A DNA stretch of 19,887 nucleotides from Pleurotus ostreatus/Saccharomyces cerevisiae fusant. Taxonomy: Eukaryota; Opisthokonta. Within the stretch, counting starts at the first letter, position 1. Every line of letters starts with the position of its first letter. The stretch spans positions 1-19,887 of the forward strand of contig JAMQCK010000572.1 in NCBI GenBank assembly GCA_024196135.1. Reading direction: 5' to 3'. This document shows positions 11,033 to 19,887 of this stretch, one piece after another. The notes under the pieces are model-generated. The model was not told the origin of the DNA and searched no databases. It was given only the letters and a program-made list of their open reading frames with translations. A program made the translations under genes and the position numbers.

Positions 11033-11526
11033 ATGCGCTTCTCGCTCGCCATCCTTGCTCTCCCCGTCCTTGCGGCTGCGACTGCGGTCCCCCGCGGCGG
11101 CGCTGCCAAGTGCAACAGCGGACCTGTCCAGTGCTGCAACACTCTGGTCGATGTGGGTGGTCATTCACACATCTCATTCCTTTGCCATGCTGACGCACGC
11201 CCGCACAGACCAAGGACAAGCATCAGACCAACATCGTCGGCGCCCTTCTGGGCCTTGACCTCGGTAGCCTCACCGGACTTGCGTGAGTAGCCTGCTTCAG
11301 TGAGCCGTCGACTTGCTGATGTGTCCATTAGCGGTGTGAGCTGCTCGCCCGTCAGCGTGATCGGCGTTGGAGGCAACTCCTGCTCCACTCAGACCGTGTG
11401 CTGCGAGGGGACCCAGTTTGTGAGTGCCATATCTCCTGCGCTACACTTGGCTACTTTTGCTGACCATCCTTTCTTAAGAACGGCCTCGTCAACGTTGGCT
11501 GCACGCCCATCAACGTCGGCCTCTGA
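11033..11526 (+). CDS. Class I hydrophobin (secreted)
   Basis: Four exons: 11033-11152, 11209-11282, 11332-11419 and 11479-11526, giving 109 aa. Hydrophobins are small secreted proteins that self-assemble at air-water interfaces and coat aerial hyphae, spores and fruiting bodies. Residues 1 to about 18 form a signal peptide ([18 protein letters not shown]). The mature part has the eight-cysteine pattern at 27, 34-35, 69, 82, 88-89 and 102, i.e. C-X6-CC-X33-C-X12-C-X5-CC-X12-C. The long loop between the second and third cysteine groups and the total length fit class I rather than class II. It converges on the P450 gene, with 246 bp between stops. Confidence 0.96.
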
Positions 11527-11772
11527 TCTCCTCGACAGTCGGACCCTTGAGCCTTGGCTCAGCGAGGACGTTATTTGACTGCTAACATACGGACTCATTT
11601 ATTGATTTTCACCGCATACTGTCTTTGACTGCTAGACCGTACACCCAAGAAAACCATACATGTTCTCGTTGTCTATGCTATATAATCTGCATGTGTTGCA
11701 CTCTTCGGCAGAGATCATCTAACGCGTAAAGGGCTTGTCGAATGCCTCAAGAAAGATCGGTAATATCACTTG

Positions 11773-14135
11773 CTACGCCGCTGTATACTCGTACAAACCC
11801 TTCACTTGAACCCATCGAGGTATCGAGTGCTCACGCCGTCGCATACGGACTTTCGCCCAAGGATTAGGGAAGCAATTGGCCTCCACACGCGAGTCCTTCG
11901 GACGCGGCCACGACTTGAGAGCACCATCCTCATTCTCAACCGCCATAGAATGGGATGCCCAATTCACAATTCCGGCTTTCGCACTGCTTTTGCCCGTGGC
12001 GGGCTCCCCGCTGGCTTCCGTCGCCGTTGGCTCCTCTTTGTGAGCTGCCTTCTCATCGTTGGCCCGCTTCTCATCTTCATCCCGCTTCTCATCCTCATCC
12101 GGGGCCTCCAAGAGCACATCGAACCGACCCACGATATACGCCAGCATCATCTTCATCTCCAGCGCCGCGAAAAACCTCCCGGGACACTGATGCTTCCCCC
12201 CACCCCACCCCAAAAAGTTCGACGACGCGCTCACAAGATGATTGCGCGGCGAAGTGGGAATGAAAATGTTGCCCTCGTCGTGCGAGTCGGTGATCTCCTC
12301 CATCTCCTCCATCGTCTCCGTCGTGTCGACCGTGCCGGGCGGGACGGTGTAGGGGATGCCGTAGTAGCGCTTCAGCCAGGTCGGGACGAAGCGGAAGGGC
12401 TCGAAGTCGTGCGCGTTGTCGCCGTATTCGGCGGGGTCGAAGTGGACGGCGGGGGTGGCGGCGAAGACGAGGACGCCGGCGGGGAGGGTGACGGGACCGC
12501 CTGCTGCGCTCTCGAAGGTGAAGGGTTGGAGGGTCTTGCGCATGATGCTCACTGGGATGATGGTTAGGTGACGTTGTATTGACAGATGCAGCGCGGTAAA
12601 CACTTACGCTGTCTTAACGCGCGCATACGCATGCTCTCGCGCAGGAAGCTATCATGAAGGTGCATCCCATCTATGGTATCCTTGCGCCAACCCCCTCTCG
12701 TGACCATTTCCTGGATCTCCATTCGCAGATATTTTGCGTACTCGGGATGTGCCGCAAGGTCGTACAAAGCGTGTGTGAAGGTCTGCGAAAGATTGTGAGA
12801 GTCAGACAAGGTCAACATACATCAAGTCGGGCGTACCATTGAAGTCGTGTGGATCGCGGCGAAGTTGGAAGCGATGAGCCTGAGAGCAAGATCGTGCAAT
12901 CTGTTCTTCTCGCCACCGTTGTCTTCATTCATGAGCCACATGATAAGGTCGTTCTGTGTACGTCGTTAGCACCTCGACGCCTTGCATATGAGGCAACCCT
13001 CACAAATTCCTTCTTCGTCATACTGTCGCGTCCTTCCTCAGATCGCTCGCTCGCCAACGGCCTCAGAAAGTTCTCCATCCGAGTGACAGTACCTTGTACG
13101 TGCCAGATAATGCGCGCAACAAGCCTATATGAGTGAATCAGCCCGTCGCCCTCTTCGTACGTCGCGTACATCACTCACGGTCTGAGAAAGGGCGGGGTAA
13201 TGCTGAGAATTATTATAGTCCTGACCGCCTGCCTAGCAAAGCCGGTGCAAAGAGCGACATATTTGGGATTGCGACCTATGCGAAGTTAGAGACGGGCGCA
13301 GGCTTGCAAGACGGCTCATCATACACAAAGGTAAGCCGACGAAGACTCGACTGGTGACTCGACATATGACTTCCGTCATGCTCGCCAGAGCGGGAATGGT
13401 GTTCCACTCGTGGTCTGCTTCCTTTGGTTGAGGCACTCATATGCGCGTGAAATCCAATTCACTCACCCGACGGAGGTATCAAGTCGTTGAAAGCAGCTAC
13501 CATTTCGTCTCGCATGTCGCCACATATAGAATGTAGATTGCGAGTGAGCTGAGTCTGCAGGACCTGATTGTGATATGGATTCCTGGCGATGCTCTCGCCA
13601 AATACGTGGCGGACTTGGGCCAGCTACAGTACAGCATTGAACACAATCATTTAAAGAGCGAATTTAGGTCCCACCTCTTCAGTGCCTTGCGAAAAAGAGA
13701 GAACGTCTTCAGCGCCGCGTCGAAGTTCCTCGATGAGAGAGTCGCCACTGACGACCACAATCCATCGACTCAGGTTAGCTATCTTGAAAGGCCTGTCTTT
13801 GAACTGTACCAGTACTTAACACAAGGAACTTGCAAGGATATTATGCACGTACGCGCGAGCAGCCCTCCTTGATCATGGAGTCGACGTCGACCAGGAAACG
13901 GAAGGCGCTGACGTATGACAGCGGAAACCGAGAGTAGCCCACAGTCGGCAAGGCCGCCAGCTATTGAGCCGCTGTAAGGGAGCGAAGATGACAAAGAAGG
14001 GAGACGTACGTAAGGATCCCCTCGCCGAAAGGTCAGATAAAGCAGCCAGCAGATGGCCACCGTCCGGTAAAAGTTGGCCAGACTAGGGATGTCTTCGGCG
14101 GTCATAGGCTTCAGTTCTTGAGCAGCGGAGTCCAT
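11773..14135 (-). CDS. Cytochrome P450 monooxygenase with C-terminal insert
   Basis: Ten exons: 14135-14010, 13960-13853, 13803-13675, 13623-13467, 13414-13325, 13275-13179, 13124-13004, 12953-12837, 12782-12608 and 12551-11773, giving 632 aa. A hydrophobic segment near residues 22-37 (FYRTVAICWLLYLTF) is a probable ER anchor. The I-helix reads FAAIHTTS (about 307-314). ExxR is ESMR (364-367), the PERF-like motif is FEPFRF, and the heme loop FLGWGGGKHQCPGRFFA places the cysteine ligand at 496. The AAIHTTS I-helix is of the type I recall from ent-kaurene-oxidase-like fungal P450s; substrate unknown. Two oddities: a charged stretch before the heme loop, and about 80 extra low-complexity residues (about 523-600) between the helix after the heme loop and the final NPWAKVRMRRR strand. 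Usual length is 500-550 aa. The first true ATG is at 14135. Confidence 0.94.
12047..12100 (-). repeat. Three tandem 18-nt units in the P450 last exon
   Basis: Units 12065-12082 and 12083-12100 are nearly identical (CGCTTCTCATC-TCATCC on the + strand); 12047-12064 is a diverged third copy. In the protein they read DEDEKR, DEDEKR, ANDEKA, so the repeat has expanded the acidic/basic insert in frame. Confidence 0.8.
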
Positions 14136-14487
14136 GTTGGTACCCAAGATGTTGCGACTTGCTTTAGGGTATTTCGGATAGCCAAGTCAAGGCCACAGTA
14201 GGTTGCCACAAATGATTGGGTTGAAAGGCGCGAAAGCGGAGGTGAGCAAGAGAGGACGTCGGCGTCAGTAGAAATCGTCGTAGGTTTCTGAGTCGTCGCA
14301 GGTTGTCCAGATATCGCAGTGGTCAAAGAAGTACGTGGCTTGCACGGACGCGCATAGCATGCATGGAGGGCGGAAGCAAGCGGCGGACTCAGCCACGCGA
14401 CGCGCCGAAATGAGATGACGTCGGCGCACGCGACGATCCGCGATCAGGCCGCTTGGCGCCCATCTCAGTCTGTCCGCGTCTATCACG
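14136..14487. promoter_or_regulatory. Divergent promoter region (P450 / S-formylglutathione hydrolase)
   Basis: 352 bp between the two start codons, with no supported gene inside. TGACGTC, a CRE/ATF-like core, is at 14416-14422, about 70 bp upstream of the hydrolase ATG. I saw no clear TATA box for either gene. Confidence 0.5.
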
Positions 14488-15720
14488 ATGTCCGTAAAGC
14501 TCGAGACCGTATCCACCAACAAGACGTTCGAGGGGACGCTCACCAAGTACAAGTTCAAGGTCCGCTATGTTGTGTTTGTGCACGACGACCTGATCTCACA
14601 ATATCAACCCATCTGCGTCTCTGGACCCACCTTGCGCGCTTCACCCTATAGTCTGCGGCACTCGGCGGTCTCGATGCACAGTTCAATCTGTTCATTCCGC
14701 CCATCGCGAGCAAGCACAAAGTGCCTGTGCTGTTCTATCTCGCTGGCTTGACCTGCACGGAGGATAATGGGTGAGAACGCGTCTAATCGCGCGGGGAACA
14801 ACTGACTGGCTCTGGAAGTGCACAGAAAGGCGGGTTCCTTGGCGTCGCTGCTACGCAGGGAATCGCTATCATCTTCCCCGATACTTCCCCTCGCGGTGCG
14901 GGCATCGAGGGCGAGGACGCGGACTGGGACTTTGGGACTGGGGCAGGCTTCTACGTGAACGCGACCAACCCCAAGTACTCCAAGCACTACAACATGCTCA
15001 CCCACGTTACGCTCGAGTTACCCCAAGTCATCGAGGCAGCAGGCCTTCCCATCGTACGCATTGTTTTCCCTTGCTCTCCCCAATACGCACGCCCCTAACT
15101 CCCCTCCCAGGACTTCAAGCGCCAATCCGTCATGGGTCACAGCATGGGTGGCCACGGCGCGCTCACCATGTACCTCGCCTCGCAAACCAAGCAATTCCGC
15201 TCCGCCTCCGCCTTCGCCCCCATCACCAACCCCACCAAGTGCCCCTGGGGCGAGAAGGCCTTCGCGGGCTACCTCCAGGGCGGCACGGAGGAGGCGAAGG
15301 CGACCTATGACGCGACGGAGCTCGTCGCGAAGCACAAGGACCCCGTGCACATCCTTATCGATTATGTGCGTGTAGTTCTGGGCTTGGGAATGTCGTGACG
15401 TTGTGGGGACTGAGTGAACGTCAGGGTACCGGGGACAACTTCTACAAGCAGGGTCAGCTTCTGCCGGAGAACTTCCTCAAGGCTGCGCGAGATGCGGGCT
15501 ATGACGAGGTTCAGGTCCGCGTGCGCAGCCAAGACGATTATGACCACAGCTACTACTTCGTGAGCAATTGCTTGCTATACTCATCGACGGTGTACTCAAC
15601 TTTCTTTGTCAGATCTCCACCTTCGCGTCTGATCATGTACATTGTGAGTACTTGCCCACTATACGTTGTACCTTAACTAACGTCCTCGCAGTCCATGCGA
15701 ACTTCTTGAAGGAGGCATAG
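14488..15720 (+). CDS. S-formylglutathione hydrolase
   Basis: This enzyme hydrolyses S-formylglutathione to formate and glutathione, the second step of glutathione-dependent formaldehyde detoxification in the cytosol. Seven exons: 14488-14559, 14652-14770, 14819-15053, 15111-15365, 15425-15559, 15613-15643 and 15692-15720, giving 291 aa, the usual length. Family signatures in order: FYLAGLTCTEDNG-AQKGGF, IIFPDTSPRGAG, DWDFGTGAGFYVNAT, the nucleophile GHSMGGHGAL (Ser about 153), ITNPTKCPWGEKAF, GTGDNF (Asp about 231) and DYDHSYYF (His about 268). The ending ASDHVHFHANFLKEA is rebuilt across the last intron. Intron 2 must end at the AAG at 14818, not at the CAG 7 nt further on, because only that restores NGAQKGGF. 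Intron 1 is long for this window (92 nt) and has a weak GTCCGC donor. The gene converges on the checkpoint kinase, 271 bp away. Confidence 0.96.
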
Positions 15721-15991
15721 CCACGAAAAGCGATAGGAAAGAGGGAGCACGAAACGATGTATTCCGTATAGCGATGTATGTACCATATGATAACGATACC
15801 GTGAGCGGCAGTCGAGGCATCTAGTAAGACGGAGAAACAGTCACAGAACAGAACCCTCGGCGGAGCAGCGAGCAGGTCCAGCATAACAGGCGAGCAAAGA
15901 GAAAGCATAAAGAGCGAGAGTGAGTTCAACATAACACAGAGAAAGCAACGAGAAGAACGGCGTGAAAGGAAAGCTTTTATCCAGAGGCCGA

Positions 15992-18240
15992 TTAGGCAGA
16001 CGCAGACCGAACTTGAGCAGGAGGTGGAGCATGCGCGACAGGAGCAGAGATCTTCTTCAGGGCGTCTTCGTCAGAGAGCACACGTTCGCGGTACATCTGG
16101 TCCAGTATGTCGGCCTGAGAGGTGATCCAGGTGCTAGTCAAGGCTTCGTCGACAGTGGCGCGCTGAGCAGGATCCATGATGAGCAGGTCGGAGACGAGTT
16201 CGTGCGCTATAGAGTATTAGACATCGCAAAGAGGAGCAGCGGTCAGAAGTGACAACTAACCGGCAGGAAAGTCGATCCAGTCATGCGAGAACTCGACCAA
16301 GCCGCGAGCAATCTTCGCTTTGAGACGCGCTTCGCCGCGAAGGTACTGTTGCGAGGGTTGCTGGGAGTTCTCGACTTCATGCGATTCTTGGATATGATCA
16401 ATCCAGCGTTCTGAGGCGTCGTTACGCTCGTTGTCGAAGGGGTGGCAGCCACTGTATAGCGTATAACGTGTCAGTCTAGTCGGCGCAAACACGACCTACT
16501 CAGCGGTTCGGCGAGACCACGTACGTGAGCATGATGTACATGATCACCCCCGCGCTCCAGCAATCGGATGGGAGGCTACGCATATCTATAAGAGAACTCT
16601 GCTGACGAGAAGACGCCGTGTACTCGCCCGACATAGGTAAGATCCTGTAATCGGGGTCAGATGGTGTCCGACGCGCCACTAAAGGGCTCCCTTACCTTGC
16701 GGTCAAGTGCGAGGACACCCTCGGGTGGCAAGTACGAGACGGTGCCGACGACGTTGAAGGTCGCCTGGTCAGCGTTCGGACGCGCCAAACCGAAGTCGCC
16801 AATCATGATCCGAGGATAAGCACCTGGTGTGTGCAAGAAGATATTTTCCGGCTTGCGGACAAGTCGTCAGAGTGAGCGAAGCCTGAGCATAGACGCGTGT
16901 CCATACCTTGAGGTCGCGATGTGAGATGAAGGAGTCATGAAGATACTTCACCGCCTGGAAGATCTGATACATGATGTACTTCGTCTCTGCCTCGCATATC
17001 AGGCGCCCTCGAGCGGAGTGCTCCGTGATGTATGTGAAGAGGTCTCCGCCTGTACAGAGCTGGAGGAAGATGTTTCTGGAGGCAGCGTTAGTCGCTCCTC
17101 TCTCTGTAGATAAAATAGACGGCACATACACGAAGTGCTTATCCGACTCGACGCAGTCGTAGACTTCGTTGATGTTGGGCTGCCTTCGTCAGGGAAAGAG
17201 TCGATGGTCGAGAGCCAAAAGACTCACATGGCGCACGCGCTTGAGCATCTCGACCTCCAAGAGCACCTGTCGCTTGTCCTTCTTTCTTCGCGCGCATATA
17301 GTCTTACAAGCGACCTGCCGGTGGTTACTGGGATCAATAGCAAGGTGCACAGTCGCGAAGGCGCCGCTTCCTAAGCACTTCGAGGTAACGATGTACTGGC
17401 CCATATTCTGGGGATAGTCAGATCGACCGAAGATATAAGGACAATCACCTACTTTGTGTTTGATCTGCCCAGGGCCGCGCTGCGGCGGAGGGGTAGGGTC
17501 GAATAGGTTCGTCTTCTCTTGTGGCTCTTTCCAGACGTGAAGGCACTGAAATGCTATTTGTATTGTCAATATGGGCCCTCCGGCAAGGAAAATCTACGAA
17601 CTTTGCGATCCCGGAATATTGAGCTCGTCCCCATGCATGAGGATGACCGATGTGTGCTTGAAGTGATCCCCATTGACCTTGATGCCGTTCCTCGACATAT
17701 CCTGGAGAAGTATGAGGTATATGCGGTCGTATGCGGGTCAAATTACTTGCCTGACAGGATACGATGACGCCTCCTGTTGGTGATTTCACACTGTAGGCAG
17801 GCATGAGCGATGGCCATGGAACGCGACAGCGGACGTACGCATATAGCTTGCAGTGAATGCCTGAGACATGAAAGTCGGATAGAAGGTAGTTGCTGGTCAA
17901 AGATTCAGTCGCCTGGATGAGTGTGAAGCTCAAGTTACGCATGAATCAACTCACCAGAGGCGGGGATTCCGTCCTATGAGCACTGGTTTGTTGCTATTCA
18001 TCACCAGATTGATGTCTGCACAACTCATCAGGTGAAAGCAGTAGAAAAGAGTTCGCACTACATACATTCCTTACTTCCGTCCCTCTCCGTCACCAGACGC
18101 GCGCATACATTCGCATTTAGCCTGCGGGATGAAGGACGCTGACGCGAGTTAGCAGGGCGAGGCTGTGACAGCTGCTTCACAGCAGAGGCCGATCGCAAGC
18201 TTGTCGAGATGCGTCTACGGGAGGCAGAAGGCGAGCGCAT
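15992..18240 (-). CDS. cds1: FHA-domain checkpoint serine/threonine kinase (Chk2/Cds1 type)
   Basis: Chk2/Cds1/Rad53 kinases relay DNA-damage and replication-stress signals in the nucleus. Fourteen exons: 18240-18075, 18015-17955, 17892-17839, 17790-17751, 17701-17602, 17553-17453, 17407-17228, 17179-17130, 17075-16907, 16851-16696, 16644-16628, 16575-16525, 16451-16261 and 16206-15992, giving 516 aa. One FHA domain spans about 45-150 (LIGRNP, SDFHVSGIHC, DMSRNGIKVNG). The kinase runs from about 177 to 455: glycine loop LGSGAFATV, Lys209 in VACK, HRDLKPEN (Asp305), DFG (326-328), YLPPE in place of APE, and DCWSAGV. A single FHA domain favours Chk2/Cds1 over two-FHA Rad53. Two introns (17702-17750 and 16576-16627) need GC donors. 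The start at 18240 is the best in-frame ATG, but the first 40 residues are basic and unmatched, so the N-terminus is uncertain. Confidence 0.9.
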
Positions 18241-18397
18241 GTTCGCGAGGTGGGATAAGATGGAGGAGGGAAGCAAGGCGCGCGTCCATAATCGGCTCGC
18301 CTGAACCGGACAATGGCGCGTCGCGCACGTGGCAAGTGATCCAAGGCGCGATCCATCCTCCACGTGCCCCGACTCGCTCTTCTCACCCGGTTCCACC
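18241..18397. promoter_or_regulatory. Shared divergent promoter (checkpoint kinase / RNase III-like)
   Basis: Only 157 bp separate the two start codons, so the promoters must overlap. Two perfect palindromic CACGTG boxes (bHLH-type sites) lie at 18326-18331 and 18361-18366, 35 bp apart. A GACGCG hexamer (MCB-like) reads on the minus strand near 18316. No TATA box was seen. Confidence 0.55.
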
Positions 18398-19821
18398 ATG
18401 GCGTCCGTCGAGAGCGCGATAGAGCCAGGCGAACCGCCAGCTGAAGCCCCCACTTCGAGCGCCCAGCCTCGAAGTGCTGTCGGCGCTATAGGTCGGCTAG
18501 CTCAACTGCTGGCGGCGGACGACGCGACGCAGGTGGAACCTGGTGACGGGGAGACCCAGCTCAACGAAGGGAATACGGCAGATGAACCCTCTTCCGACGA
18601 TCAATACTTCTCTATCAAGCCACCGTCCGGTGCAGTCCTGCCTCCGAGCGCGTCCCGAAAGCGCGCACGCAGTGAGGAACGCGAAGTCGCGAAGAGTCCT
18701 GCTGCGCTCCCACCCATACCCAAACTTTCTGGCGATAGCGCGCTCGAGGCATTCACACATAGATCTCTGAGTCGGCCTGGACAAATCATTGATGGTTCTC
18801 AGCTTGCTGTTCTTGGACTGTCTGTGCTGGAGACTACGATGACCATTCTCTTGTTTCGTCAACAACTACCGTTGCTGACTGACGCCGAGATGGTGGTACG
18901 TAAATCGCGCATGTTCGTGGTCGACGTACTCATACACCTGATAGGCGAAGAGGGAAGAATTACTGACACTAGACAAGATAGAACAATGGACAGTGGAGTA
19001 CGGCCTCATGGACAAACTACGATGCGCGCCAGCAGCGTATGCGTCTCTCAAGACCGCTCCTGTGCGCGATATCTACCCTTCGTACGTTCATCGCACTGAT
19101 GTTGCTGCAAGGAACGGTGTCGTGTGTTTCTGGCCGTCGCAGGTGCCATCTACGTCGATCATGGCATCCTGACGATGCAGAATTGGCTTGGCCAATTGGT
19201 TTATGGAGAGAGTTACGCAGAAGAAACTGCACCACCAGAACCCGCCTCGGCTATGCCGCCGCAAAAGAAGCAGAAATTCAATAGAGGCAGAGGGCGCTCA
19301 ACGAGGCCACCAGAATATCAGGCAAATGCCTCTAACAGCAGTGGACCCTTACAGCCTCCGCCACCTGCTGTGTTCCCCGTGCCCGGACCAAACCAGTTCA
19401 TTCCAGCCGCAGCGCCGCCCCCTGTGCCCAATGCAGTAGCACCTCCGCCAATGGTAATGCCACCCGCACCTGCATCTGCCCCTACGCCAGCCCCGCCGAA
19501 CAACGGCAGAACGTTCTTGCTTGCCTTTCATGAACATGCAGTCAAGCGAGGTGTCCGCGTTGAGTACGAGGTAGGCCTTCCCACAGAGATCCGTCATCGT
19601 CGCTCAAACCACGACAGACCGAGGGCCAGATGGGCCCGAATCAGACTTCCGCTCATTGGATCATGGTCTGCAAAGGTATGCATCCATCGTACTTTCCTAA
19701 ACCGCTTACCTGAAGCCTTGCAGCCAACGGTATACCCAAGGGGAGAGGCTTTGGCAAGACGAAGCAGATCGCGAAGGAATTTGCGGCGCGGCAGGCCTTT
19801 ACAGCGTTGGGATGGGTGTAA
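18398..19821 (+). CDS. Pseudo-RNase III domain plus dsRNA-binding protein
   Basis: Five exons: 18398-18895, 18945-19061, 19112-19570, 19618-19675 and 19724-19821, giving 409 aa. The ATG has a good context (CACCATGG). Residues 1-100 are acidic and disordered with a nuclear-type basic patch (SRKRARSEERE). An RNase III-like fold covers about 104-235: LPPIPKL, ALEAFTHRSL, QLAVLGLSVLE, AKREELLTLDKIEQW and VFLAVAGAIYVDHG. A P/A-rich linker with KKQKFNRGRGR follows. A dsRNA-binding domain ends the protein (TFLLAFHEHAVKRG through GFGKTKQIAKEFAARQAF, about 338-409). The RNase III signature acids are all replaced, so cleavage activity is not expected. It could be a dsRNA-binding scaffold; mitochondrial ribosomal mL44 has a similar fold order, but no targeting sequence is evident here. 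Its function is not known to me. It diverges from the kinase gene. Confidence 0.82.
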
Positions 19822-19887
19822 TTGGTACTCAATACAATTGCTGCATGTGTGCGAGCGCACAAAGCCTGCACAGACCGGATCTTTTAT

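Noticed and set aside
12110..12135. tRNA B-box-like GGTTCGATG on the minus strand
   Set aside because: It does not match the full B box, has no A box at a proper distance, and lies inside the P450 coding exon.
14136..14147. Upstream start for the P450 at 14147
   Set aside because: That codon is TTG, not ATG; the first real in-frame ATG is at 14135.
18122..18180. Possible intron with a good CTAAC branch site in the first kinase exon
   Set aside because: Removing it puts the ATG at 18240 out of frame with the FHA domain and no other start fits, so I kept one exon, though the N-terminus stays uncertain.
18896..18977. Longer first intron in the RNase III-like gene ending at 18972 or 18977
   Set aside because: The acceptor at 18944 gives a usual 49-nt intron and keeps AKREELLTLDK, which fits the helix expected after the first RNase III signature.
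19082..19111. 30-nt intron starting at the GTACGT near 19082
   Set aside because: Too short and out of phase; the GTGCGC donor at 19062 gives a 50-nt intron with a CTGAT branch site and the correct frame for VFLAVAGAIYVDHG.

Overview
The window looks like nuclear DNA of an agaricomycete (mushroom-type) basidiomycete. The genes are cut by many short introns (mostly 45-60 nt, GT-AG with CTNAY-like branch sites), intergenic spaces are short, and there is a class I hydrophobin plus a fungal-type P450. I assigned exons by hand, using reading frame, splice signals and remembered family motifs; no alignment was run.

Layout from left to right: (1) the 3' part of RRP5, a ribosome-biogenesis factor (+, cut by the window edge, to 1984); (2) a 1478-residue Kelch/coiled-coil protein of the Tea1/Kel1 polarity family (-, 2178-7022); (3) a 1.1 kb stretch with one doubtful small ORF (7023-8124); (4) a lipase-like alpha/beta hydrolase (-, 8125-10071); (5) a class I hydrophobin with a clear TATA box (+, 11033-11526); (6) a cytochrome P450 with an unusual C-terminal insert (-, 11773-14135); (7) S-formylglutathione hydrolase (+, 14488-15720); (8) an FHA-domain checkpoint kinase of the Chk2/Cds1 type (-, 15992-18240); (9) a protein with a catalytically dead RNase III-like fold and a C-terminal dsRNA-binding domain (+, 18398-19821).

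The eight well supported genes alternate strand without exception, so neighbours are divergent or convergent pairs. Three pairs converge with gaps of about 190-270 bp, and the kinase and RNase III-like genes share a 157-bp divergent promoter with two CACGTG boxes. The genes do not form one pathway: most are housekeeping (rRNA maturation, polarity, formaldehyde detoxification, DNA-damage checkpoint), with accessory-type genes (hydrophobin, P450, lipase) in the middle.

The most unusual signals are in gene structure and in the last gene: an 11-nt exon carrying the lipase catalytic serine, a 17-nt exon and two GC-AG introns in the kinase, and an RNase III fold that has lost all its catalytic acids. 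I saw no tRNA, rRNA, transposon, CRISPR array or obvious foreign island.
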